Part shown: in pieces, positions 28,358 through 38,004 of the stretch
How the letters are laid out: each line of letters starts with the position of its first letter
Numbering within the stretch: position 1 is the stretch's first letter
NCBI GenBank assembly: GCA_044336205.1
Contig: CP172318.1
Span: 372,001 to 436,000, forward strand
Length of the DNA stretch: 64,000 nucleotides
Direction of reading: 5' to 3'
Source of the DNA: Ruoffia sp044336205
GTDB lineage: Bacteria; Bacillota; Bacilli; Lactobacillales; Aerococcaceae
Made by a program: the position numbers and the translations under genes
Notes under the pieces: model-generated
The model's database searches: none
The model's input: only the letters and a program-made list of their open reading frames with translations
What the model was told of the DNA's origin: nothing

Positions 28358-28513
28358 GACTATCCTCCTTCTCATTCATCATAGCAAATATCTTCATAAA
28401 AAACAGCTTTATTCACTAGGCAGTTATCTTTAATTGTCATAGTAAGCTATCTCTGTAAGCACTTATTAAACATTATTAAATAAGTTGATTGACCATAAAA
28501 AAGGAGTGATTTA

Positions 28514-28897
28514 ATGTTTATTAAACATATCGCGCTTTGGGTAGAAGATTTAGAAGGGATGAAGACCTTCTATGAGACATACTTTAATGCTCAAGCTAAC
28601 GAATTATATTACAATCCCAAAACCAAATTCAGCTCGTACTTTCTGACCTTTGAATCAGGAAGCCGACTAGAATTAACCACCAAAAAATTCTTATCTCAAC
28701 GTGCGAGCGATAGCCTCGGTTATACTCACTTGGCCATGGCGGTGGGAACAAAAGAAGATGTGAATCATTTAACGCAACGCTTAGTCGAAGATGGCTATCC
28801 ATTATTGAATGGTCCCCGTACAACCGGAGATGGTTATTATGAAGCGGTTATTCAAGATCCGGAAGGTAATTTAATTGAATTGACAACGACGGAATAG
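28514..28897 (+). CDS. VOC-family (glyoxalase/bleomycin resistance-like) protein
   Basis: A 127-residue vicinal-oxygen-chelate protein. It has two beta-alpha-beta-beta-beta repeats, starting HIALWVEDLEGMKTFYETYF and ending YYEAVIQDPEGNLIELT. A metal-binding set is visible as His5, a Glu in SRLELTT, His in YTHLAMAV and the terminal Glu of NLIEL. Substrate unknown. ATG 28514 follows AAGGAG. Confidence 0.85.
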   Translation: MFIKHIALWVEDLEGMKTFYETYFNAQANELYYNPKTKFSSYFLTFESGSRLELTTKKFLSQRASDSLGYTHLAMAVGTKEDVNHLTQRLVEDGYPLLNGPRTTGDGYYEAVIQDPEGNLIELTTTE

Positions 28898-29139
28898 TGA
28901 AGGAGTTAGTTTACCTTGAGAATCTGATTCTAAACAAATGTTAGCTGGAACTTGTATATGACCTCAGCTATTTACGATGAAGATAGTGATTAAGTAGGTA
29001 AACTGCTCGCTCAAGAAATTAATCAGACAGAAATAAGGAAAAATGAAGAGATTATTAATTTAAAGTGCCATTGATTAGGTAAAACCGGTGACCGCTTCTA
29101 TGTTGCTATCCCTTTTGTATGTAGTTTCTGGAGTCATAT

Positions 29140-30240
29140 TGAGAGTGGTATGTAAGTGTCCGTGGTGGTTATTCGCCACAGTCATAAAAGCACGTATCTG
29201 TCCGTGGTGGTCATGTGCCACGGTCATAAAGGCTATTAAGTGTCCGTCGTGGTCATTCGCCATGGTCATAAAGGCTATTAAGTGACCGTCGTGGTCATGT
29301 GCCACGGTCATAAAGGCTGTTAAGTGTCCGTGGTGTTTATTCTCCACGGCCATATAAGCAGGTAAGTGACCGTGGTGGTTATTCGCCACGGTCATAAAGG
29401 CTGTTAAGTGTCCGTGGTGGTTATTCGCCACGGTCATAAAGGCTATTAAGTGTCCGTGGTGGTTATTCTCCACGGTCATAAAGGCTATTAAGTGACCGTG
29501 GTGGTCATGTGCCACGGTCATAAAAGCTATTAAGTGTCCGTGGTGGTTATTCTCCACGGTCATATAAGTCAGTAAGTGTCCGTCGTTAAATTTGCCACGG
29601 TCATATAAGTCAGTAAGTGTCCGTCGTTAAATTTGCCATGGCCAGATAAGTCAGTAAGTGTCCGTGGTGGTTATTTGGCACGGTCATATAAGCAGGTAAG
29701 TGACCGTGGTGGTTATTCTCCACGGTCATAAAGGCTATTAAGTGACCGTGGTGTTTATTCCCCACGGTCATATAAGTCAGTAAGTGTCCGTCGTTAAATT
29801 TGCCATGGCCAGATAAGTCAGTAAGTGTCCGTGGTGGTTATTCTCCACGGTCATAAAGGCTATTAAGTGACCGTGGTGTTTATTCCCCACGGTCATATAA
29901 GTCAGTAAGTGTCCGTCGTTAAATTTGCCATGGCCAGATAAGTCAGTAAGTGTCCGTGGTGGTTATTTGCCACGGTCATAAAGGCTATTAAGTGACCGTG
30001 GTGGTCATGTGCCACGGTCATAAAAGCTATTAAGTGTCCGTGGTGGTCATTCGCCATGGTCATAAAGGCTGTTAAGTGTCCGTGGTGGTCATTCGCCATG
30101 GTCATAAAGACTGTTAAGTGTCCGTGGTGGTCATTCGCCATGGTCATAAAGGCTGTTAAGTGTCCGTGGTGGTCATACGCCACGGTCATATAAGCTGTTA
30201 AGTGTCCGTCTTGAACATTAACCACGGCCAGTTCAGCTAG
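29140..30240. repeat. Tandem array of 41-42-bp dyad units (GTCCGTGG/CCACGGTC family), about 25 copies
   Basis: Units have a 42-base step. In the best units TGACCGTGG faces CCACGGTCA around ten bases, making a 28-base dyad, followed by a 14-base linker such as TAAAGGCTATTAAG. Variants have GTCCGTCG or GCCATGG arms and 41-base steps (29576, 29617). A block of three units is itself repeated (about 29700-29950). The 28898-29140 stretch before the array shows no gene. Confidence 0.95.
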
Positions 30241-30404
30241 TTTGTATCTGTCATAAAAAGATATCCCCGCCAATTTAATTGTGGCCCGTAATTTTATCAA
30301 AGTTATTCGCATGATTATTGATGAAGGCAGGGAAAAGTGGCAACAAGCACGGCCAGGCTATTATCAAAGCAAAGCGTAATTTAACAAGAATTAGGAGGGT
30401 TATT

Positions 30405-31238
30405 ATGGTATTTGCGGATTACCATGTTCATAGTGATTACAGCGATGATTCTTGGTACTTAATGGAAGATGTCGTCAAAGATGCGATTATGATGGGGTTA
30501 GAGGAAATTTGTTTCACGGAACATGTAGATTATGGAGTGAAAGAAGATTGGAATCCGGAAGATGAGTTTATACCAGGCAATAATCAAATTGTAAAAAATG
30601 TTCATTATGAGCGATATTTTGAAGAATTAGATCATTTAAAAGAAAAATATAAAGAGAAAATTTCAATAAAAAAAGGACTGGAATTTGGTATGCAAGTGCA
30701 TACGATTCCTCAATATGAGAAGCTGTTTCAATCGCAAAATTTTGATTTTATTTTGTTGTCTGTTCATGAGATTGAAGACCAAGAATTTTGGACGGGTGCC
30801 TATCAAAAAGGGAAGACGGATCATGAAAGTTATGTGCGTTATTATGAGGAACTTTTTGAATTAGTGAAGCGGTATAAGGATTATAGCGTCTTGGCGCATA
30901 TGGATTTAATTCGTCGGTATTTGGATAAGGAAGTGGATTGCTTTAATGACCATAAGGAAATCATCACTGCGATATTGAAGCAAGTCATTGCGGACGAAAA
31001 GGGCATTGAAGTGAATACTTCTCATGTCCGATATGGTGTGAAAGGTCTGACACCATCGATTGAAATATTAAAAATATACCATCAATTAGGTGGAAAGATT
31101 ATTACAATCGGCAGTGATAGTCACAAGCCGGAGCACTTAGGCTTTCGAATTAAAGAATCCCAAGCCATCCTTAAAGATATTGGCTTTACCCACTTTTGTA
31201 CCTTTGATAACATGCAACCCATCTATCACACCTTATAA
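30405..31238 (+). CDS. PHP-family histidinol-phosphatase (HisJ/HisK type)
   Basis: A protein of about 277 residues of the PHP metal-dependent phosphatase family. The metal-binding motif HVHSDYSDDS lies near the N-terminus, followed by CFTEHVDYG. VLAHMDLIRR in the middle and TIGSDSHKPEHLG near the end supply more His and Asp ligands. Histidinol-phosphatase is the usual annotation; no other his gene is near, so another phosphate ester may be the substrate. ATG 30405 follows AGGAGGG; an upstream in-frame extension runs into array flank and is unlikely. Confidence 0.85.
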   Translation: MVFADYHVHSDYSDDSWYLMEDVVKDAIMMGLEEICFTEHVDYGVKEDWNPEDEFIPGNNQIVKNVHYERYFEELDHLKEKYKEKISIKKGLEFGMQVHTIPQYEKLFQSQNFDFILLSVHEIEDQEFWTGAYQKGKTDHESYVRYYEELFELVKRYKDYSVLAHMDLIRRYLDKEVDCFNDHKEIITAILKQVIADEKGIEVNTSHVRYGVKGLTPSIEILKIYHQLGGKIITIGSDSHKPEHLGFRIKESQAILKDIGFTHFCTFDNMQPIYHTL

Positions 31239-31240
31239 GA

Positions 31241-31290
31241 TAATAAACCCTCACCCCGTGCGTGAATACAAGTAGGGTGAGGGTTTTGTT
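31241..31290 (+). terminator. Terminator after the PHP phosphatase gene
   Basis: AAACCCTCACCC (near 31245) pairs with GGGTGAGGGTTT (near 31276), followed by T-rich sequence. The following 31291-31502 stretch is AT-rich without a recognised feature. Confidence 0.8.
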
Positions 31291-31502
31291 TGGTGTTTAT
31301 TTATTTGGAAAGTGTTATTGATTAGATTCTAATAAACTTCGACGACTACAAAATTGTTATAATATAAAATTTGGTCAATACAAAAGTGGTTATCCTTAGA
31401 AAAAATTGAAGTTAATTTTATTATAATAATTTTGTGAGAAAATTAGTTAAAAAAGTACACCAGCCTGACATTCAGACCAGTGTATCGATTAATATATGGT
31501 GA

Positions 31503-32825
31503 TTACAGTCTCCAGTAATTGTATCCAGCCTCTGTAAACTGATCTTTGTTCAAGATGCTTTTAACGTCGATCACAATACGTTGGTTGTTAGCTAGTTCAT
31601 CATTGAATAGTTGTGTGTAATCAGCGAAAGTCAGCGCTTTGAACTCATCGTGTCCAACCGCCAAGATAATCGCATCCGCATCATTGATTTGATCTAGGTT
31701 GGTTAATGTCACACCATATTCGTGTTGAGCATCTTCTTCATTCGCCCATGGGTCAACAATAATTGGTTCGATCTCGTATTCGCGTAAGCGAAGAATAATA
31801 TCATTGACTTTTGAGTTTCGCGTATCCGGCGTGTGTTCTTTAAAGGTTAGACCTAAGATAACCACTTTAGACTTGATTGGTGTTTTACCAGATATAACTA
31901 ATTTCTTAATTAATTTATCTGCAATATAAGTTCCCATCTCATCATTAATTTGGCGACCGTTACTAATAATTTGACTGTGGTAGCCAAGTTTTTCAGCTTC
32001 GTAGATAAAGTAATATGGGTCAACCCCAATACAGTGTCCACCTACTAATCCCGGTGTGAAGCCAAGGGCATTCCATTTGGTATTCATAGCATCGAGCACA
32101 TCTTTGGAATCAATCCCCATACGGTCAAAAACTAAGGCAAGCTCATTCATAAAGGCAATGTTGATGTCACGTTGAGAATTTTCAACGACTTTGGCTGCTT
32201 CAGCGACTTTAATGCTGGGAGCTTTATGAACACCTGCTTTGACAACAATTTCGTAGACTTTAGCAATTTCATCGGTGTACTCAGCTTTTGAAGCCGAAAC
32301 TATCTTAGTAATGGTTTCGAGCGTATGGACTTTATCCCCTGGGTTAATACGTTCTGGAGAATACCCAACGATGAAGTCCTCACCGTGTGTTAATCCAGAT
32401 TCTTCTTCAAGTAGAGGGATACACACATCTTCAGTGACACCAGGATAAACCGTTGATTCATAGACTACGATAGAACCTTTAGTTAGGTTTTGACCAATGG
32501 TGCGCGTAGCACTGGTAATTGGCGTTAAGTCCGGTGTTTTATCATGGTTGATAGGCGTTGGTACTGAGACAATTAGGAAGCTTGCTTCTTTTAATTTTGT
32601 AGCATCGTTAGTAAATTCTAAGGTCGTTTCTTGTATGGCTTCATCACCTACTTCTTTAGTAGGATCGATACCGTTTTTGTATAAGTCAATCTTTTGTTGG
32701 TTATAGTCATAACCCATCGTGTCCACATGCTTAGCGAAAGCAATAGCAATGGGCATTCCTACATAACCTAAGCCAATAACGGCTAATTTTGTTTCTTTAT
32801 TGATTAATTGATTATATATTTTCAT
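31503..32825 (-). CDS. Nucleotide-sugar dehydrogenase (TviB/WbpO-like UDP-sugar 6-dehydrogenase)
   Basis: A 440-residue NAD-dependent dehydrogenase. The N-terminal Rossmann fold is LAVIGLGYVGMPIAIAFAK, the middle part carries VYESTVYPGVTEDVC, and the catalytic Cys is in GGHCIGVDPYYF. The C-terminal UDP-binding domain has GLTFKEHTPDTRNSKV. The pattern fits TviB/WbpO enzymes that oxidise UDP-GlcNAc or UDP-GalNAc to the uronic acid, more than Ugd. It probably supplies precursors for a capsule or surface glycan. It is divergent from galU, sharing a 196-base intergenic region, so both belong to UDP-sugar supply. Confidence 0.88.
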   Translation of the reverse strand: MKIYNQLINKETKLAVIGLGYVGMPIAIAFAKHVDTMGYDYNQQKIDLYKNGIDPTKEVGDEAIQETTLEFTNDATKLKEASFLIVSVPTPINHDKTPDLTPITSATRTIGQNLTKGSIVVYESTVYPGVTEDVCIPLLEEESGLTHGEDFIVGYSPERINPGDKVHTLETITKIVSASKAEYTDEIAKVYEIVVKAGVHKAPSIKVAEAAKVVENSQRDINIAFMNELALVFDRMGIDSKDVLDAMNTKWNALGFTPGLVGGHCIGVDPYYFIYEAEKLGYHSQIISNGRQINDEMGTYIADKLIKKLVISGKTPIKSKVVILGLTFKEHTPDTRNSKVNDIILRLREYEIEPIIVDPWANEEDAQHEYGVTLTNLDQINDADAIILAVGHDEFKALTFADYTQLFNDELANNQRIVIDVKSILNKDQFTEAGYNYWRL

Positions 32826-33021
32826 CTTTGTCTCCTTTAATTACGCTGTTAAGTTGAACTATATCCGTCACATTATATCAGATAATCCACGGATTGTTGA
32901 CTAATCTGATTATTTATTTTGTTGGTATCAATTTCAGCTGAAATTTGAGGAGATAATCAACTAGCAATGATGTCTTAAATTAGCTATACTAGATTTTAGA
33001 TGATATAGAGGAGGTCTGTAA

Positions 33022-33936
33022 ATGTCTAAAATTCGTAAAGCTGTTATACCTGCAGCCGGTTACGGAACGGGATTTTTACCAGCGACAAAAGCGCAACCGA
33101 AAGAATTATTACCCATTGTTGATAAACCAATTATTCAGTTCATTGTTGAAGAGGCCTTTGCTTCAGGTATCGAGGAGATATTAATCATTACCGGTAAGCA
33201 TAAGCGTGCGATTGAAGACCATTTCGATTCTAACCCTGAATTAGAAGACAACTTAGAAAGTAAGGGTAAGACAGAACTTCTGAAGCTCGTAAAGGATACG
33301 ACGAAAGAAAACCTATTCTTCGTTCGTCAATCTTATCCTAAAGGACTGGGAGATGCGATAGGTCATGCGCGTGCCTTCGTGAATAATGAACCATTCGTTG
33401 TCCTTCTAGGTGATAATATAATCAAAAGTGAAGTTCCAGCAACTAAACAACTCATTGATCTGTTTGAGAAAAACAAATCGGCTAACCTTGCGGTGGTTGA
33501 AGTCGCTGAAGAGATGGTCAATCGATATGGTGTGATTGACATTGACCGCCAAGACGAAGAAGATCCATCAGTTTATACTGTGAAGCATTTCGTTGAGAAA
33601 CCGTCAGCGGAAGAAGCACCGAGCAATTTAGCCATAGCGGCTCGCTATGTCCTCACGCCAGAAATCTTTGATATTTTAGCTAATTTGGAACCGAGTGCGG
33701 ATGATGAATTACAACTAACAGATGCTATCGAAGAGTTAAACAAAACTCAACGCGTCTTCGCTAAGAAAGTAGAGGGAACGCGCTTTGACGTAGGGGATAA
33801 GATGGGATTCATGCGAATGAGCCTAGCATACGGACTCGAACACGAAGAAACATCCGAAGAGTTCACTGAATACCTAATCCAACTGAGCAACCAATTACTC
33901 GCAGAAGATGAAGAGTCTGCTACTGAAGTTGAATAA
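33022..33936 (+). CDS. galU: UTP-glucose-1-phosphate uridylyltransferase GalU, with altered signature Arg
   Basis: A 304-residue nucleotidyltransferase that makes UDP-glucose. Present are the start KAVIPAAGYGT, LPATKAQPKELLPIVDKP, VLLGDNII (metal Asp), and VEKPSAEEAPSNLA with the sugar-binding Glu-Lys pair. In the signature G-x-G-T-R the Arg is Gly here (GYGTGFLPATK), a single AGA to GGA change; the Arg normally contacts the triphosphate. The length is normal and nothing else is broken. It may have lower or altered activity, or another galU copy may exist. ATG 33022 follows GAGGAGG. Confidence 0.88.
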   Translation: MSKIRKAVIPAAGYGTGFLPATKAQPKELLPIVDKPIIQFIVEEAFASGIEEILIITGKHKRAIEDHFDSNPELEDNLESKGKTELLKLVKDTTKENLFFVRQSYPKGLGDAIGHARAFVNNEPFVVLLGDNIIKSEVPATKQLIDLFEKNKSANLAVVEVAEEMVNRYGVIDIDRQDEEDPSVYTVKHFVEKPSAEEAPSNLAIAARYVLTPEIFDILANLEPSADDELQLTDAIEELNKTQRVFAKKVEGTRFDVGDKMGFMRMSLAYGLEHEETSEEFTEYLIQLSNQLLAEDEESATEVE

Positions 33937-33945
33937 ATAAGAATA

Positions 33946-33992
33946 AAACACTCAGAATCTCAGTAAAATGAGATTCTGGGTGTTATTTGTAT
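33946..33992 (+). terminator. Terminator after galU
   Basis: ACTCAGAATCTCA pairs with TGAGATTCTGGGTGT around about five bases, followed by TTATTT. Confidence 0.75.
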
Positions 33993-34010
33993 GGGTGAGG
34001 CGTGGTAATT

Positions 34011-34550
34011 AATGTCCGTCGTTATTGAGTGCGACGGTCATAAACAGGGTAAACTGTCCGTGGCTCGAGTTCCCGACGGTCACAAACTAGCTAAACAGTC
34101 CGTGGCGAATAACCGCGACGGCCACTTACAAGTTTAACTGACCGTGGCACATAACCACCACGGCCACTTACAGGGTAAACAGTCCGTGGCTCGAGTTTTC
34201 GACGGTCATAAACAGGGTAAACTGTCCGTGGCTCGAGTTTTCGACGGTCATAAACAGGGTAAACTGTCCGTAGCTCGAGTTCCCGACGGTCACAAACTAG
34301 CTAAACAGTCCGTGGCGAATAACCGCGACGGCCACTTACAAGTTTAACTGACCGTGGCACATAACCACCACGGCCACTTACAGGGTAAACTGTCCGTGGC
34401 TCGAGTTTTCGACGGTCATATACTAGCTAAACAGTCCGTGGCAGTAGTTCTCGACGGCCACATACTAGCAAAACTGTCCGTGGCGCATGTTCCCGACGGT
34501 CACAAACTAGCTAAACAGTCCGTCGACCAACCTCCCGACGACTACATTTG
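34011..34550. repeat. Tandem array of 42-bp dyad units (GTCCGT/ACGGTC family), about 13 copies
   Basis: Steps are 42 bases. Units read GTCCGTGG, ten bases, CGACGGTC, then a linker such as ATAAACAGGGTAAACT. The first unit has GTCCGTCG facing CGACGGTC; others have GACCGTGG facing CCACGGCC. The arms belong to the same broad family as the 29-kb and 58-kb arrays but with other linkers. It fills the gap between galU and the convergent minus-strand gene. Confidence 0.95.
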
Positions 34551-34581
34551 CCACTCACCTTACACCAATAACTTATTCCCC

Positions 34582-35439
34582 TCATTTCGATTTGTATTTA
34601 AACAAATTTTCTTTAATGTAGTGGAGAAGTTCTTTCTTTTCTATAATCGTTTCAATTGAACTGTTTTTAGAGAATCTTAATTCATTGGTTACTTTAACGT
34701 ACTTTAAAAATAAGTCGATATCTACTTTATGCGGCAGGCGATATTGCTTAAGATTACCATTATTAATGATGAATCTAAACGCTGGATTATTCATAAACGA
34801 TCTCAACGATACAGAGTTCGACCGGGTAGATAAGTAGGCATACCAATCCGTTGTTATTTGATATCCATAATATAATTGAGATAAAATTCGCTTGGTGTTG
34901 CCTGTGAATTGGATTGTAAGAGATTGGAAATGATTGAGTTCATTCACTTGGGCAGCGATTCTGAGATTAATTTGTTGGCTGCTAGTTTTGGAAGTTAAAT
35001 CCTCAATCGTTGAAATTTGACAATCCACAAGTTGAGTAAGATTCAACCAATCAGAATGTTTACTATTATCGCGTTTTAAACGCAAATAAATATGATTTTT
35101 ATTAACAAACGGAAAAACAGTTCGTGGTTTGTTATAAGCTGATTGAATATATTTAGTCCACAGATCATAATCGTATCCATATTGGTTGATGAATAATTCA
35201 CGCATTAATTTACTGGTCGTCCATTGACTACGATAGATATTCCCAAGATGATCAAAAATCAAGCACCCATAATCCGGGTGGATATGACGTACATGCATAA
35301 CATAACTAATCGATAGAGTAGGAATAAAACTTGCATCTAAATCTAGCGAAGATTGGATAATGTTGAAAATTTTATGGTGAGTTAGATTATAGGGTGATAG
35401 TTTTATATGAATCGAATGAGCATGCAAATGACTGAACAT
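34582..35439 (-). CDS. Unknown 285-residue protein, possibly ComK-like
   Basis: A basic, soluble protein with no signal or membrane segment. Residues 40-165 loosely follow the competence activator ComK: a strand-rich start (SYVMHVRHIHPDYGCLIFD), a central KPRTVFPFVNKNHIYLRL stretch comparable to the KPPI...FLFPT region, a WLN segment followed by VDCQI, and a NHFQSLTIQF segment comparable to the SYNSF part. The C-terminal 70 residues are extra compared with ComK (about 190 residues). If right, this would be a second competence regulator in the window beside the ComX-like factors. The similarity is faint, so the call is tentative. ATG 35439 follows AGGAAC-like sequence. Confidence 0.45.
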   Translation of the reverse strand: MFSHLHAHSIHIKLSPYNLTHHKIFNIIQSSLDLDASFIPTLSISYVMHVRHIHPDYGCLIFDHLGNIYRSQWTTSKLMRELFINQYGYDYDLWTKYIQSAYNKPRTVFPFVNKNHIYLRLKRDNSKHSDWLNLTQLVDCQISTIEDLTSKTSSQQINLRIAAQVNELNHFQSLTIQFTGNTKRILSQLYYGYQITTDWYAYLSTRSNSVSLRSFMNNPAFRFIINNGNLKQYRLPHKVDIDLFLKYVKVTNELRFSKNSSIETIIEKKELLHYIKENLFKYKSK

Positions 35440-35694
35440 TTATCTTAGTTCCTTTCGGTATCAAATAATGATGGTAAAACTATGAATATATATAATATGT
35501 TATATATCCATAAATATATCATACAATTAAAAATTAAGTAATATATTTAATGAAAAATATAGACTGGTAAATTGTGAATGTTAACAAAATTGTAGTAAGC
35601 ATTTTCATTATAAACGAATCCAGCCTATGGGCTTATAAGAGAATAATTCAATCAATCGTGGTATGATTATTAAAAGAATGGAGGGGGAAGCGTC

Positions 35695-36168
35695 TTGGCT
35701 AGTAGAACAGCAGTCATTCAGTGGTATCTTGATCGAGAAGGTAAGATATCTTATGCAAAAACTGAAGAAGAACGATTAGGTCCTGATACCTATGACAGTG
35801 CAAGTGCCATGTTCTCAGCATTGATTGCGGGCTACTTCCTACCATATGGGACAACATTAGGAACAATGTCGTTTCTATATCAATTAGACAATGTCTTACT
35901 ATATGAGATTAGTCGCAATGAGATACAAGCGGGAGATATTTTTATTGCGGGTTTTAGACGCGATCATCTGACTGAAAATGCCTATACCGGTGTTGCTTTG
36001 GACTTCCACCGGGTAATCTATTGTATTGAGAGTGCGGATGGTATTGTTCAATCGACGAATCATGGTTGGCCAAGCCGTTCAGTGAAGTGGTACCGGCTAA
36101 CAGAGCCTACCATAGCCAATAACAAGCCACGTCGGTTGAGAAGTGGCAAGCGAATTTTTATTAAATAA
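35695..36168 (+). CDS. Peptidoglycan amidohydrolase homologue with substituted catalytic residues
   Basis: A 157-residue protein resembling phage-type NlpC/P60-like lysins (amidase_5 family). The start AVIQWYLDREGKISYAKT and GPDTYDSASAMFSALIAGYF match the region usually written YDCSSSM-x-AL, and QAGDIFIAG matches the GDI-FIWG strand. The catalytic Cys is Ser (YDSASAM), and the GHTG His is replaced (AYTGVALDF). No signal peptide is seen. It starts at TTG 35695 after GAGGGGG. Both core catalytic residues appear lost, so a binding, regulatory or inactive role is likely. Confidence 0.7.
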   Translation: MASRTAVIQWYLDREGKISYAKTEEERLGPDTYDSASAMFSALIAGYFLPYGTTLGTMSFLYQLDNVLLYEISRNEIQAGDIFIAGFRRDHLTENAYTGVALDFHRVIYCIESADGIVQSTNHGWPSRSVKWYRLTEPTIANNKPRRLRSGKRIFIK

Positions 36169-36343
36169 CTTGCATTTTTTAAATTTATAGTGCAATTTCA
36201 TCCGGAAAAATAATAAAAACGATAAAAACTGTGTCTAAATAATTACAAGTATGTAAAAAGATTGTAATTACTTTATTGACGTAATGTTTGATGATAAAAT
36301 GAATGTGAAGTGTCTGATATAAATGAAGAAGGAGCGTAGTGAC

Positions 36344-37858
36344 ATGAAACTAAATAAATTCAAGAAATTAGGCCAATCCCTATTAATGTTATCAGCTGTT
36401 GCATTGATGCCAGTATCAAACGTTATAGCTGGAACGAGCCATACAGTTCAAGATGGCGAGTGGTTATGGGGGATTGCTAGACAATATGGTGTCACAGCAT
36501 ACGATATTCAAGCAGCAAATGGACTAACTAGTGATTGGCTTGATGTTGGAACGGTACTGGCAATCCCATCAGCTGGGTATGCAAGTGGAACTGATTATGA
36601 TTATGACTATGGATACAGTAGTGCTTCAGGGGTACATACAGTATCTTCAGGTGAAACTCTGGACGGCATTGCGAATGCTTACGGTATCACTGTGGACGAA
36701 TTAATGGCATGGAATGGCTTATCAAGTAGCTGGATCGATGTCGGAGACCAATTAGTGCTATATGGCGATGCATCTGTCCCATCATATTCATACGATTATG
36801 ACTATTCTTATAGTGGTAGCTCATATGACCACGCTTATACGATTCAACCCGGAGATACATTATCAGGTATCGCAGCGGTTTACGGTGTAAGTGTGTCTGA
36901 ATTAATGGCCATGAATGGTTTAGGGTCAGACTGGCTAATTGCTGGAAATTCAATCTCAGTACCAACTGGACCAGTGAATTACCAAGCCCCATCAGCTAAA
37001 TCATCAGCAACAGCTGTAGATGGTGTGCATATTGTTCAATCTGGTGACATTCTATCAAGTATTGCCTTAACTTACGGAGTGACCGTAGATGAATTGCGTG
37101 CATGGAATAACCTATCTTCAGATTGGTTAGATGTTGGTGACGTGATTTACGTGGAACCTAATGGTGGGCCAGTGAATACAGCGCCAGCGGAAGAGACACC
37201 TTCTGAAGAAACTGAAAAGCCTGAAGGAACGACTACTGACAGCAATAACCGTGTAATTAACTTAGCTGACTTACCAGAAGCAGCTCGTCCAGAAATTCAC
37301 ACAGTTAAAACTGGCGAAAACGTGTGGCGAATTGCTGAACAATACAACATTTCAGCAGACAGTTTACGTAACTGGAACAAGTTAGAAAACGATTCGGTAA
37401 GAGTAGGCCAAGAGTTATTCGTGTCTAACCCTGCTTTAATACCAGATGTTCATCAAGTACAAAAAGGTGAGAACCTGTATACGATTGCGATGGACTACAA
37501 TACAACTGAACAATTAATTATTGAGTGGAATGAGCTTGAGACCAATGAAGTGGTTGAAGGTGATGTATTAGTTGTATCAGATCCACGCCCTGAAACGCAT
37601 GAAGTGGAACCAGGTCAGACATTAGAACAAGTGGCTGAACAATTCAATATTACTCTTGAGCAATTACGTAGCTGGAACGGTATTCCAGAGACAGTTACCA
37701 TCGTAAATGGTACTTTAATCGTATCTAACCCAACAGGAACTGATAAAGAACCAGTTGCCCAAGAACAAGAGCCAACAGAATCTTCGGAATCGACTGAATC
37801 TACAGAGTCGACTGAATCAACTTCAGAAGAATCTGGATCAGAAGTAGCCGACGAATAA
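36344..37858 (+). CDS. Secreted protein with seven LysM domains
   Basis: A protein of about 504 residues. Residues 1-28 form a signal peptide. Seven LysM peptidoglycan-binding repeats follow, starting SHTVQDGEWLWGIARQYGV, VHTVSSGETLDGIANAYGI, YTIQPGDTLSGIAAVYGV, VHIVQSGDILSSIALTYGV, IHTVKTGENVWRIAEQYNI, VHQVQKGENLYTIAMDYN and THEVEPGQTLEQVAEQFNI. Linkers between the first four are Tyr/Asp/Ser-rich, and the C-terminus is a Glu/Ser/Thr-rich tail. No catalytic domain is present, so it is a cell-wall-binding surface protein. ATG 36344 is chosen for GAAGGAG placed upstream and the signal peptide; ATG 36323 is possible. Confidence 0.93.
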   Translation: MKLNKFKKLGQSLLMLSAVALMPVSNVIAGTSHTVQDGEWLWGIARQYGVTAYDIQAANGLTSDWLDVGTVLAIPSAGYASGTDYDYDYGYSSASGVHTVSSGETLDGIANAYGITVDELMAWNGLSSSWIDVGDQLVLYGDASVPSYSYDYDYSYSGSSYDHAYTIQPGDTLSGIAAVYGVSVSELMAMNGLGSDWLIAGNSISVPTGPVNYQAPSAKSSATAVDGVHIVQSGDILSSIALTYGVTVDELRAWNNLSSDWLDVGDVIYVEPNGGPVNTAPAEETPSEETEKPEGTTTDSNNRVINLADLPEAARPEIHTVKTGENVWRIAEQYNISADSLRNWNKLENDSVRVGQELFVSNPALIPDVHQVQKGENLYTIAMDYNTTEQLIIEWNELETNEVVEGDVLVVSDPRPETHEVEPGQTLEQVAEQFNITLEQLRSWNGIPETVTIVNGTLIVSNPTGTDKEPVAQEQEPTESSESTESTESTESTSEESGSEVADE

Positions 37859-37879
37859 AAATAAATTTAAATAAAATTT

Positions 37880-37921
37880 CTAGCCAAACTTTCAACTTAT
37901 TCTGAAAGTTTGGCTTTTTTT
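37880..37921 (+). terminator. Terminator after the LysM protein gene
   Basis: AGCCAAACTTTCA pairs with TGAAAGTTTGGCT around eight bases and is followed by a T run. Confidence 0.9.
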
Positions 37922-37946
37922 GAGTTTCAGGCCTAAAATGACACAC

Positions 37947-37980
37947 AAAAAAGCCAATCTCATTCAGATTGGCTTTTTCA
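37947..37980. terminator. Bidirectional terminator before the flavoprotein gene
   Basis: AAAAAGCCAATCT pairs with AGATTGGCTTTTT around five bases. A and T runs on both sides suit the converging minus-strand gene. Confidence 0.85.
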
Positions 37981-38004
37981 TCGTCAATTTATGAGTGAAT
38001 GCTT

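Noticed and set aside
29075..30312. Long minus-strand frames across the 29-kb array encoding 14-residue His-rich repeats
   Set aside because: They arise because 42 is a multiple of three. They lack ribosome binding sites and break wherever the step is 41, so they are very unlikely to be genes.
34144..34659. Frames with 14-residue repeats in the 34-kb array
   Set aside because: Same cause: a 42-base period keeps a frame open. No start signal, and a stop splits the array.
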